From Halichondria panicea (taxonomy: Eukaryota; Porifera; Demospongiae; Suberitida; Halichondriidae), in NCBI RefSeq assembly GCF_963675165.1, contig NC_087377.1, positions 15,000,198 through 15,064,197 of the forward strand: a stretch of DNA of 64,000 bases, read 5' to 3'. The notes under the pieces are model-generated. The model had not been told where the DNA came from and ran no database searches. It was given only the letters and a program-made list of their open reading frames with translations. A program made the translations under genes and the position numbers. Shown piece after piece: positions 11,601-21,957 of the stretch. Positions within the stretch are counted from its first letter, which is position 1. Each line of letters begins with the position of its first letter.

Positions 11601-12300
11601 ACACAACCTTTTACTGACGCACTTTGATGTCTGACAGAGTTCGGCAACTTACTCTAAGTAAGTTTTGTTTATCTTATCAGTGTGAGTTACATGGCTATAA
11701 GTTCTGTAGTATAACTGAATCACCTCATTCGTATTTTTCAAAAGCTATCATCTGCCCTCCCTTGACTATTTCTTTTAATGGTTTTGTGACGCACAATATT
11801 CTACTGCTGATGAAAACGGCAACTATTTTATATGCTTTTTATATGAGGGCTATACCTATACTGGATTTTTCCTGGTTGGTAACAACTCAACAACTTGCAC
11901 TGGAAACGGCATTACTGGTGCCTTAATTATGCTTAGTCGTAAGACATGCAATTTATAGTTGCAGTTGCACAATATTCTACTGCTGATGAAAACGGCAACT
12001 ATTTTATATGCTTTTTATATGAGGGCTACTTATACAATTGGGACACTGGGTTTTTCCTGGTTGGTAACAACTCAACAACTTGCACTGGAAACGGCATTAC
12101 TGGTGCCTTAATTATGCTTAGAGATTCTAATAGTAAGACATGCAATTTACAGTTGCAGTTGCCTCATCTTCATTACTTATCCTCGATGTTGTCATACCTG
12201 TTGTGAGTGTGGTGGCTGTACTAGCTCTAGTTGTACTGGGTGTTTGCTCATCTGTTGATTTTAAAAGATCCACAAACTGGAATTTCCAAACTATGGAACA
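8608..12300 (+). pseudogene. P1: degenerate IgGFc/CCP/TM gene copy
   Basis: Remnants lie in gene order. The end of a signal exon is at about 8610-8652, the start of the large exon at 8685-8870, and IgGFc body remnants at about 9489-10330 with several frame breaks (LVAQYAYGG, MMIIPPIEQFTNNYLVE recognisable). The EGF end is near 10340-10475, two CCP i-like fragments lie at 11742-11930 and 11955-12130, and a TM exon at about 12141-12290 has lost part of its tail. The two CCP fragments are a roughly 178-bp tandem duplication. The stretch 8870-9480 has unrelated sequence with a CA-rich tract at 9352-9402. No intact frame could make a full protein. Confidence 0.8.
10976..11655. mobile_element. About 680-bp fold-back element with TIRs
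   Basis: The left end (AGAGTAAGTCGCCTAACC, then a CAGACATCA motif and GTGCAC) reappears inverted at about 11593-11655 (GTGCATTACACA, GATGTCTGACAGAG, CTTACTCT). The arms are roughly 60-100 bp with mismatches. The middle is rich in degenerate TAGCACAT/GCGCATA units. A sister copy lies at 48562-49235, and rearranged pieces lie at 29496-30010 and 30986-33690. P5 lacks the whole 10850-11684 stretch. No transposase is seen. Confidence 0.5.
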
Positions 12301-12944
12301 GTATAGGAACCATGGAATGCTACAAGACCATGAAAACCATGCATGGACCATAACAGTAGGAACTATATTAAGGTGTTTCAGACCGTAAAAACTGATCGCT
12401 GTCAACATTATTAATAGGTATTTAAAGAATTATCATTTTGCTAATGAAATTATTACTTTTACTCGATTGTCGATCACTAAACTCACTTTTAGCACAACAA
12501 TAAGAAGCACAACAATAATAAGCACAACAATAATAATTGCCTTTATTGACATCTGGGGTATTAAGATCGAATTTTCGTATGTGCATGGCATTGCATGGCA
12601 TGGATGGTATGAATATTGTAACGAAGTGATTATCAGAGACATCTGGACTCAATATTGAGATCAAATTACTATTATAACCGGAGACTGAGTAGTTCAACAA
12701 CAAAATATTGATCTTGTAATGCCCACATCACAGGTAACACTGCATGACTTCTTGTATGTTTTAAATTAACTATAGACTGATGTGACAATGTTAATAAGTG
12801 ATAAAATAATTTGTAGTGGTTCCCCATAAAAGAGAAAGACATGCAGTTGTTCTTGTGTATCACAAATTCAGAGCTAAGTGCAATTCAGTGGGAATGTTTT
12901 CACTCTTTAACTGTATAGTAAGCATATTTTGGTTGGAACACCAA

Positions 12945-13130
12945 AAAACTGAGGACACCATAGACACCACGGGCACTACTGAACGCCACTGAGAAACTTT
13001 TGGACACCATAGACACCACGGGCACTACAGAACACCACTGAAAAACTGTAGGACACCATAGACACCACGGGCACTGAACGCCACTGAGAAACTGTAACAC
13101 ACCGTAGATACTATAGTACACCATGGGGCA
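12945..13130. repeat. 49-bp minisatellite, about 3 units
   Basis: Unit: GACACCATAGACACCACGGG, then CACTACTGAACGCCACTGAG and AAACTGTAG. About three units are followed by degenerate derivatives to 13200. The same array occurs at 50306-50580 (about 5-6 units) and 59336-59990 (about 13 units), always inside the dead IgGFc exon of the Q remnant. Confidence 0.85.
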
Positions 13131-13207
13131 CTACTAAAATAATAGTGTTGATAGACACTATTGGACACTATTGGACACTACAAAAGACACCATGTTGGAC
13201 ACTAGAG

Positions 13208-13807
13208 ATACCAAGGCCGTAAGATGATTTTTTAGGTGGGGGGGGGGCAGAGAAAATGAATGGACTCTCTCCTTGCGATGCAGGGGGTGGGTCCGGGAGG
13301 GGAAACCGTCCCGCCGGAGGCGAACTTTTTACATTTGTATGTTCTCAGAGATAAACAGGAGAAAGATACATAAATGAAATAATCTGCATGTGAGAGCTAT
13401 AGCAAAATAGTTTATTCAATGTGGAAGCAAAGTCACGAGCAACTGCTTCCAAGCGACTCAGTTAGCGACTTGTATATATATATAGTAAGAATAAACGCTG
13501 AGGATTCATCAAGCTTCGTAAGAAGTAGGTCTTAATTAGTTCGCCTACCTTCTCATCATGGGCAGGCTGAGGTACTGAAGAGAAAAAAGAATGAATGCTC
13601 CTTGTGCCATAGTGAGCTCTATAGCTATATAAATTTCAGCTGCATTGGATCAACTTACTTTAGTTACTGTACAGTTTTGTTGCAACAAACCACATGCATT
13701 TAACCAATGTGGTTAGATTAAAAGGCACTAAATATATATTATCAGGACTGTGATCTGCTGGACTCTGCAGAGGAGCCCCACCCCATTTCACTGTCTGAAC
13801 ACCAGGG
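13208..13807. mobile_element. Insertion of unknown dispersed repeat
   Basis: Compared with the sister locus around 50650-50680, sequence from about 13208 to 13807 is extra. It begins AAGGCCGTAAGATG and contains a poly-G run and a GC-rich stretch (CCGTCCCGCCGGAGGCGAAC). A related sequence lies at about 20365-20555 and ends CTTACGGCC, the inverse of the left end. No long coding frame is seen. Class is unknown. Confidence 0.45.
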
Positions 13808-14546
13808 GGCTCAGACACAGCTTATTTCGTGGTTCTTACATCCAGTACTACTAACCCATATTTTCCTAAAATTAATATTCTCTATAATTATGGAATGCAA
13901 GGAAAAGGGATTCTTGTTGAAGTCTACTTTATAAACTGTCAGATGCCTATTTAGCACTACCGTACACGTGTACCAGAATGGCAGTACAAATATTCCAGTA
14001 TTATAAAGACCTCTCTCATAATTATATACCGTATAATAAATTATGTGTATTACAGAATATTTGCAAGAGGGCTGTTCTATATTATATGCGAATTTTGCAT
14101 TTGGTTGTATTTAGGCCCCATTGCACTCTTCTGCCATGCACTCATGATAATAATGTTTATGCTATTTGCTTTCCTCAAGAAACCTTGTATATCCTTTCAA
14201 TTCGAGTTTGTTGTGGTGAAGGTACAAGGTAGACCCAACCAAATATGATTTGACAACCAAGCTAACGTAATACTATTCCTTAGGAAGCCATACTCCCTTA
14301 GACTCATGTTGCATAATAAAGTGTACATCTACTGACAGTGTTATGCAACAGAGCATGTTAGGAGTTTGTGTAATTGCAACAGTGTTAGGAGTTGCATGCA
14401 TTGGGGACAATAACATATGCCTTCCTTGCCAGGAAATGGGTAACTATAGCTATAGACATGTCTTAAAGCCTATACTGTGTGCTGATAGAACTACTATAGC
14501 TATAATAATAATTATAGCTTAGGTATAGTTAATCAGTTGCTATATA
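13808..14546 (+). promoter_or_regulatory. Type B upstream region of G2
   Basis: Apart from the end of the Q1 remnant there is no exon. The sequence matches 50680-51201 before G5 (with a deletion there) and 61100-61675 before G6. The last bases, TAGTTAATCAGTTGCTATAT, come directly before the ATG and resemble the type A flank, so they may be a core promoter or 5' UTR element. Confidence 0.45.
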
Positions 14547-14645
14547 ATGATGAGCTACAGAATTGCTACTTTGACCCTGTCAATAGTCATAATCACATTT
14601 GCTCACAAGAAAGCATTCTGTAATGCCCAAATCACAGGTAGACCC

Positions 14646-14767
14646 AAATTTCTAAGAAAACCAACGGCGAATTTGTTTCCAGCACTTGATGAGGGCGCAT
14701 CTAGGATCAATGGACAATTTAAGACTACTACATACATAGATCTATAATTATACAAAAAACTCAGTCC
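14646..14767 (-). other. Local inversion covering intron 1 and the start of exon 2 of G2
   Basis: The segment is the reverse complement of G6 61772-61902: intron 1 with its acceptor CCTAG and the first roughly 55 nt of the large exon. In G2 it starts AAATTTCTAAGAAAACCAAC and ends CTCAGTCC. Sequence on both sides is in normal orientation. The true splice acceptor therefore lies on the wrong strand. A chance acceptor (TTTGTTTCCAG at 14672-14682) leads quickly to a stop. Confidence 0.9.
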
Positions 14768-16016
14768 CCAAATGATTTGTTTTTGTTCATCACAAACCCA
14801 AAGTCAAGTGATGTTAGTTTCACAGTCACTCCAATTAATCTTAGTGGTAGTGTTTCAACATCTTCTACTATTGTAAACATCCCTTCTAGTTTTGAAGTTT
14901 TATCTGTCATTGAAAGAAACAAGGGAATCATAGTTGAAGCTGGCGGAAGTGTCAATGTGTATGGGATTTCTTCCCATATTTTTAGTGCAGATGCCTATTT
15001 AGCATTACCCTGTACTGTAATGGAAGTGGATGAATATGAATATTATGGAATCTCCTATGTCAATGTTAATAGCCGTCCTAGTGTGATTTTGTTGGTGGCT
15101 TGTGAAAATGAAACTATTGTCAAATTTGATTCCTCAACAATAACACTCAATAGTATGGAGACGTATCAGATGGAAAGTGTTAATGATATCACAGGAACAA
15201 GAATAACTAGCTCCAAACCTTTGTCTGTGTTTAGTGGATCTGAGTGTGCTAATGTTCCTCAAGTTGTAGGAGCTTGTGACCACCTGGTTGAACAAGTGCC
15301 TCCGACTGTGACATGGGGCTTAAATTCCTCGTGGCATCTCTCGAGGGTAGATCTTCTGGTGAACGTATTCGTGTTCTTAGTGCCCGAGCAACAAGTGTAG
15401 CTGTGAACTGTAACACTGACATATTAGTCAGTGAATTCCAGTTACAGAGTGGAGGGAGCTTCAGAGAATTTGAATTACCTATTAGCAGTTTCTGTAGCAT
15501 TGAATCCACTTCTCCAGTACTGGTCGCCCAGTATGCATATGGTGGTATGAGTGATGGCATGGGAGACCCATTCATGATGATAATCCCTCCAATTGAGCAG
15601 TTTACAAATAACTATTTAGTTGAGAGTTTCACTATTTTCACATCCAACTATGTCACGATGTATGTTTCTTCTGAGTTTTCAAGCTGCACAAATATTGTTA
15701 GACAATTCCGTTGTTTCTGGGTGGCAGAAAGTTTTTTGTTCAAACGGAGAAGTTTGTGGCCACATAAGTCGAACAAGTGTGTCTACTGGAGCACATTCTA
15801 TCAGCCATCAAAACAGCTCAGCTGTTCTAGGTGTTTCAGTGTACGGATTCGGCTCTTTCAGTTCTTACGGTTACCCTGGAGGCATGAGATTATCTCCCAT
15901 ACAATGCAACTGTGGTCAAAATTCTATTTGTTTGAATAACATGGGACAGTTCAACTGTAGCTGCTTGAATGGATTTGTGGCTTCATTGTCTGAAACAGAT
16001 GAAATTGTCTGTACCA
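14768..16016 (+). other. G2 exon 2 remainder: frameshifted IgGFc-EGF
   Basis: From NDLFLFITNPKSSDVSF-like coding onward it follows G6 closely. It is open to about 15322, then loses one A (GGCTTAAATTCC against GGCTTAAAATTCC). It loses two T near 15677 (GAGTTTTCAAG against GAGTTTTTTCAAG), after which the original frame resumes and an intact EGF module follows. The total change is three bases, but about 118 codons lie in the wrong frame. Confidence 0.85.
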
Positions 16017-16072
16017 GTAAGTTGAGTATTTAATTGAAGATGTCATTCACTTTTTCTTTCTTTTCATTGCAG

Positions 16073-19000
16073 CCATAACCTGTCCTCCCTTGACTACTCC
16101 TTCCAATGGCTCTGTGACATACAGTGCCATTGCTAATCAAAATGACACCTATGCCTTTGATGTGGTAGCTACCTACAACTGTTTCGCTGGGTTTTCTCTT
16201 GTCAGCGACAATACAAGGAACTGCACTGGAGATGGCAGTAGCACTACTGGTGCTTTTGCTGGTATAGCTCCAATCTGTGCAGGTAGGCTTACACAATATT
16301 TCAGGACTTGTGTATACAGGCTTCTCTACTACAGCTATAACATGCCCTCCACTTTCAAACCCAACGAACGGCTCTGTGTCATATTCAAATGTGCCTGGTC
16401 AAGGCAACAGCTATGATTTCAATGTCGAGGCTACCTACAGTTGTGATACTGGATATTCACTAGTTGATAACAACACAAGGACTTGCACTGGAGATGGAAG
16501 TAGCACTACTGGTTCTTTTGATGGAGAATCACCAATTAACTTGTGTAGGTGAGTCAATGAAAAACACCAAACTGTACTCCATTTTATTTATATACAGTCA
16601 TTACCTGCCCTCCCCTGAATGATCCTTCCAATGGTACTGTGACTTACAATGTTGAGAGTGATAATTTAGAGTTTGGAACGCAGGCAATATATAGTTGTGA
16701 CAATGGATTTTCTCTGGTTGGTAATACGACCAGAACTTGCACTGGAGATGGCAGTAGCACTACTAGTTCTTTTGATGGAGAAGCACCAACTTGTGAAGGT
16801 GAGTATCCAGTTAACATTCTGCAATAAGAATAATGTGTGTGTCTTGTGACTCAAGGTGTACTCCATCTTTTTGATTATTCCATGCAGCCATAATGTGCCC
16901 TGCTCTAAGTGACCCAATTAATGGTGAAATAGACTATGATGGTGGAGATACTTCTACTAACAACAACCAAATTCCTTTTGGTACGATGGCCACCTACACT
17001 TGTGTCATTGGTTTTGCTCTGATTGGTAATGACATAAGAACGTGTACTGGAGATGGCAGTAGCACTACTGGTGCATTTAGTGGAATTGATCCAACTTGTG
17101 AACGTGAGTGACACCAAATAATTTTAAGCTTACTAATCAATTTTCAATTATGCAGCCATAACCTGTCCTCCTTTGATGACCCCAACCAATGGCACTGTGT
17201 CTTATGGCGGAGTTCCTACTGATGTAAATGGTAACTTGTCGTTCAATGTAATGGCTACTTACAGTTGTGACACTGGGTTTGCACTGGTTGGTAACAGCTC
17301 AAGGATTTGCACCGGAGACGGGATGAGTGTCAATGGTGGCTTTAATGGAACAGCTCCAACTTGTGACCGTGAGTGCTCTTCACACACTTAACTTGCAACT
17401 GTAAACCCTCTCTCCTCTCCAACTGTCTACAGCTATAACCTGCCCTGCTGTGGCAGCGCCGAGTAGTGGCAGTGTTGACTTTGGTGGAGCCTCATCTGAT
17501 GGAAACAGCAACTATATGCCTTTGATGTGATAACTAATTACAATTGTGATAATGGATTTTCTCTGGTTGGTAATAGCTCGAGGACGTGTACTGGAGATGG
17601 CAGTAGCAATACTGGTGCTTTTGATGGAGCAGCTCCAACTTGTGAACGTAAGTGCATAATTATGCTTCTGTTATTGGACATTTTAACTCCCCTCCCACCC
17701 TACTCACCAGCTATAACTTTCCCTGGTGTTCCCACACCAAACAACGGCAATATTGACTTTGGTGGAGCCTCACTTGATGAAAATGGCACATATATTTTTG
17801 CTGTGGTGGCTACCTACGTATGTGACACTGGGTTTTATCTTGTTGGTAACGACTCAAGGATTTGCACTGGAGATGGGATGAGTGTCAATGGTGGCTTTAA
17901 TGGAACAGCTCCAACTTGTGACCGTGAGTGCTCTTCACACACAACGTTTAATTTGTAACTGTCAACCCTTTCCCCTCTCCAGCCATTACCTGCTTAACTG
18001 TAGCCATTCCGAACAACGGCAGTCTGGACTTTGGTGGAGCCTCACCTGATGTAAGGAACAACTATGCATTAAATGTAGTGGCTACCTACAACTGTGACAT
18101 TGGATTTTCTCTGGTTGGGGACCGAACAAGGATGTGCACTGGAGAAGGAAGTAGCAGCTCCGTTGGTACATTTGATGGGGTGGATCCAACTTGTGAACGT
18201 AAATGCATCATTATTTGATAGTAATTGTGTTAATTTTTAACTCCCCCCTCCAGCTATAACTTGCCCCAGTATTCCCTCAACAAACAACGGCAGTATTGAT
18301 TTTGGTAGAGCCTCGCCTAATGAAAACAGCACCTATGCGTTTAATGTGGTGGCTACCTACAACTGTGACACTGGATTTTCTCTGGTTGGGGACAACACAA
18401 GAAATTGCACTGGAGATGGCAACAGTATTATTGGTGCCTTTGATGGGTCAGCTCCAAATTGTCAGCGTGAGTTATAGGGCTATTATATTATATCGCTAAA
18501 TCACTCTTATTCTCTTTTTAACAGTGATTACCTGTTTTCCGTTGACTGATCCTTTCAATGGTTTTGTAACATACAGTTCTACTGTAAATAGCAATTACGT
18601 CTTTGATGTGGTGGCTACCTACAGTTGTGACACTGGCTTTTTTCTGGTTGGTAACGACTCAAGGACTTGCACTGGAGATGGCAGCAGCATTACTGGTGCC
18701 TTTGATGGCCTAGTTCCAAGCTGCGAAGGTAGACTATAATCAAAAAAATATGGGCATACATTTTTGTTTTAAGATTTGGATTATCATTTACGCTACAGCT
18801 ATAACATGCCCACCACTTTCCAATCCAACCAACGGCTCTGTTTCTTATTCGAATGTGTCCGGTCAAAACAACAGTTACCCTTTCAATGTAACAGCTACCT
18901 ACAGCTGCAACTCTGGGTTTACTCTGGTTGGTAACAAGATAAGGAATTGCTTTGGAGATGGCAGTAGTACTATTGGTTCATTTGATGGGTTGGCTCCAGC

Positions 19001-19272
19001 ATGCAAAGGTATACTATATATATACATGCACTTCTAATGAAACCACTTACTTGTATTTACAGCAACAACTTGTTCTCCTCTTGCCGACCTACTTAACGGG
19101 ACTATATCATATTCTGCTGCCGCTGATGGTTTGGGAAATTATGTATTCAATGTGACGGCTAACCACAGTTGTGACACTGGGTTTGATCTGGTTGGTAACA
19201 ACCGAAGGACTTGCAGTGGAGATGGCAGTATTATTACGGGTACTTTTGACGGAGAAGCTCCATCTTGTGAAC
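16073..19272 (+). other. G2 CCP array, 12 exons
   Basis: Order by similarity: a, b, d, e, f, g, h/f chimera, two modules peculiar to this gene (17983-18198 and 18254-18466), i, j, k. The module at 17983 has an extra residue in its last loop (GEGSSSSVGTF). The h/f exon changes type at GCACTGGAGATGGG and keeps the type f intron after it. These unusual modules are the only ones of their kind in the array. Confidence 0.8.
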
Positions 19273-19922
19273 GTGAGAATAATTAATGCATGATGGCATT
19301 ATCTACAAAAATCAATCCCTCACTGACAAGATTATAGTCGATACGCCCTCGATAATAGTTAAATTACGAGCATGAGATATGTTTTTGGTGTTAATATTAT
19401 ATAGTGTCCCAATGGACCCCTTAATTGAGGGTAATCCGTATAGCCCTGAGTCAGAAGGAAAACTATAACATTAATGCTGGCACATGATCTCCAACCAATA
19501 AAGTTAGTCACATGACCATGCTTTAAGTGTGTCTTACATTAATATTTCCTGCAATACAAAAAAACTGAGACATTGATAAAATGGATTCAAACGTAGCCAG
19601 GTACAAGCTGCATAAATGGCAGGCTGTGCAAGGCTAGAGGTCACATGACTAGCACTGATCCTTTATAGAATACACCTAGCCAAGATCATGTGTTTTAATG
19701 CTGGTGTACAGTAGCTATATACTTGAATAGATTATGTGGTGCACAGGCAAACACAGATTACAATACCTAATTTTATAGTGTGTTCTAATAATTATTATGC
19801 CTAGAGCTTTGGCTAAATCTATAGAGGTAGCTAGCTAGCAAAATGTGTTATAGTTTCAAAACAACTGATATATATGTTACTGTACCTATTTTCAATGTGT
19901 TTTTCTTATTAAAATGTCACAG
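19273..19922 (+). other. Long last intron of G2
   Basis: At 650 nt this is the longest intron inside any gene here; G1 has 163 nt at the same place. The sequence is unlike the other copies, so an insertion or a different ancestry is likely. No coding frame or clear terminal repeat is seen. Confidence 0.5.
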
Positions 19923-20095
19923 CTGCAGTTGCCTCATCTTCATCACTTATCCGAGATGTTGTCATACCTGTTGTGAGTGTGATGGCTGTACTAGCTCTAG
20001 TTGTACTGGGTGGAGCTGTTTATGGATACATTAAAGTGATAAGCCATCTGTTCAAGTTACAAAAGGCTGAAACTGGGACTGCTAAACTGTTGTAA
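19923..20095 (+). other. G2 last exon: TM helix and tail
   Basis: Intact 173-nt exon with the same helix as G1 but one Val to Met change (VVSVMAVLALVVLGG) and a tail with Lys/Phe changes (YIKVISHLFKLQK). The acceptor is CAC-AG before CTGCAGTTGCC. It lies in phase with the CCP exons. Confidence 0.8.
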
Positions 20096-21060
20096 TCAAA
20101 ACATTATGTGCATCTGATTACAATCAACTGCAAGCTAGCCATTTTGATATAAGTCACCAGTTTCAGTGATGCTAATAATTATATGTTTTATCAGTAATTG
20201 CTTAAGATAAAAGCTTCTTCTATACGTAAGTAGCTAGTTGACAACATAATTGTAATATAGAGTCTACTATAGTCGACATAATAACACTTCATTGATGTTA
20301 TATTTTAATTATAAGTTGTACGGTACAGTAGAGTTAGCATTGATCAAGTTCTTTTGTTTGTATTTAGTAGGGGGGCACAGCTGATAAATGGTATTCATTC
20401 AGAGGGGGGGTGTTCTCCCCCGCCAGAGACGAACTTTTTTTATATTCTCAGAGATTTTAGTGAAAGATACATATTAAACTGCATGTCTGCATGAAATAAT
20501 CTGTAGGTTAGTTTGAGCAGGTGAGCCCCCTAGCCTCCCTGGTTCTTACGGCCATGTTAAAGGTACAGATAAAATTCAACGTGTGTTTTGTGCTCTGCGC
20601 ATGGTATTATTAAATGTTTATATGGTATAAGGTTTCCCTCTCCTGTTCCATGAAAACAAGCAAAGTTAATAAGGGGTTTTCTTAGAAGTTGTGGACAATC
20701 ATAATCATTAGTGAATAAAGGAAGTCAGGGCTTGTACAAATGTACTTGTTTATATCACTTGTTAGGACTCAGGAAACCTTGTAGAAGCAACTACCTAGAA
20801 TGAAGCTAATGAGGTGTGTATTAATTATGCGGCAACATGGTCATTACTACCTGTGCATGCATGCATATCAAAGTTATTGGGCACCTTCCTGTGAGACTGA
20901 GTGACTGAGTGACTGAGTGTACACAATTTTATAGTGCTGATTGCTATCTTTTAAATCTGGGCTGCTGTAAATTGTATTGTGTACATCATCATGGAAGAGG
21001 AGTAAAGATCTATAGGTAAAGCCTGTAAAGATGGTCGAGCCCTAGGCCTTTTTTCTTTCT
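20096..21060. other. Intergenic region after G2
   Basis: No gene is seen. It does not share the 3' flank of the other copies. It includes a G-rich dispersed repeat at about 20365-20555, related to 13208-13807, and a short tandem tract of GTGACTGA at about 20897-20921. Confidence 0.5.
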
Positions 21061-21957
21061 TAATCAGTTTAGCAACAACATTATTAAGTAACTTCCAATA
21101 TTGTCACGGGGAACGATTTACTTTCATACATATGCATGCATGTGGTGCCCTAAAATTAACACACAAGCACAAAATAGATTAATAAGACCACACTGGCTGG
21201 TGCAGCTACAGCCTAACTCTGCTCTTAGACTATATATAGCCGTAGTCTGTAGCAAATTGTGATAATTGATCTCACAACCTTTTCTTTGGCATCATACTAT
21301 CTAAAACATGCATTAATAGCTTTTACGGTTGGCTTCTTGGTCTTGTTTACTTTGATGGGCTCAAAAAGCCTTATACTCTTATTGGATGTGTTAGTGATTT
21401 GCAACAAAGTCACTCCTACCTACATAATGGCATGGCTCGCATACCTTGCACAGGTGTATGTATGAGCTATTTAATGAGCTACAGAATTGCTACTCTGGAC
21501 CATGACATAATCACGATATCAAAGTGTGCATGCACCTCATTCGAACCATACCAATATCAAACCATAAAACATCAAAGCCAACCAATCTTGTTTTCGTGTC
21601 TGTGTGTGTGTGTGTGTGTTTCCCCACTTTGAACCAGCTAATTACATGGATACAAACATTTTCAAGCAGTTTCATCTTTATTGCTATCTAGTCAGACACA
21701 TTCGAGCTTGTACCATTAGCTAGGCCTCAGGAAACCTACACTCTAATGCAAGTACCTAGAATGAAGCTAATGAAGTGTGTTATTGTCACTCTTACTTGTA
21801 TTGAGTGACAAACCTCACATACCTTCCAGGAACTAGCTATCATTTATTATTGCATGTGGTAGACCTCTACAAGAAACTGTAATTTATAGCTAATCTAGTG
21901 AGCATTGTTTGTCTCACTGAATAGACAGTTAATCAGTAACTAGATCTAGCTGCTAAA
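21061..21957 (+). promoter_or_regulatory. Type A upstream region of G3
   Basis: Matches 35165-36124 before G4 and, from 21467 on, positions 1-483 before G1. It contains a TG tract at about 21599-21620 and the conserved AGTTAATCAGTAACTAG block just before the start codon. No exon is seen. Confidence 0.5.

Larger units (their letters stand above)
12710..13990 (+). pseudogene. Q1: second dead IgGFc gene remnant, split by minisatellite and insertion
   Basis: A signal exon end (CTTGTAATGCCCACATCACAG) lies at 12713-12733. A fragment of the large exon follows at about 12842-12910 (CAGTTGTTCTTGTGTATCAC, counterpart of the EQLFLFIT region). After the minisatellite and another insertion, the exon resumes at about 13893-13990 (AAGGGATTCTTGTTGAAG, CAGATGCCTATTTAGCACTA). 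Q3 at 33860-34400 shows the same pieces without the interruption. Confidence 0.65.
14547..20095 (+). pseudogene. G2: decayed IgGFc/EGF/12xCCP/TM gene
   Basis: Closest to G6. The signal exon 14547-14637 is intact. The beginning of exon 2 with its acceptor is inverted (14646-14767). The rest of exon 2 (14768-16016) has a -1 shift near 15322 and a -2 shift near 15677. CCP exons: 16073-16282, 16335-16544 (or 16548), 16598-16798, 16888-17103, 17156-17368, 17433-17647, 17711-17923, 17983-18198, 18254-18466, 18525-18728, 18799-19008, 19063-19272; TM 19923-20095. The exon at 17433 has a 2-nt insertion. The exon at 17711 has Cys1 changed to Phe. The exon at 16335 is altered at its end and loses Cys4. 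Ten of the twelve CCP exons keep length and frame, so decay looks recent. Assembly error is possible for single indels but not for the inversion. Confidence 0.72.

Noticed and set aside
12900..13124. Minus-strand open frame over the minisatellite
   Set aside because: Repeat translation only; it changes with unit number.
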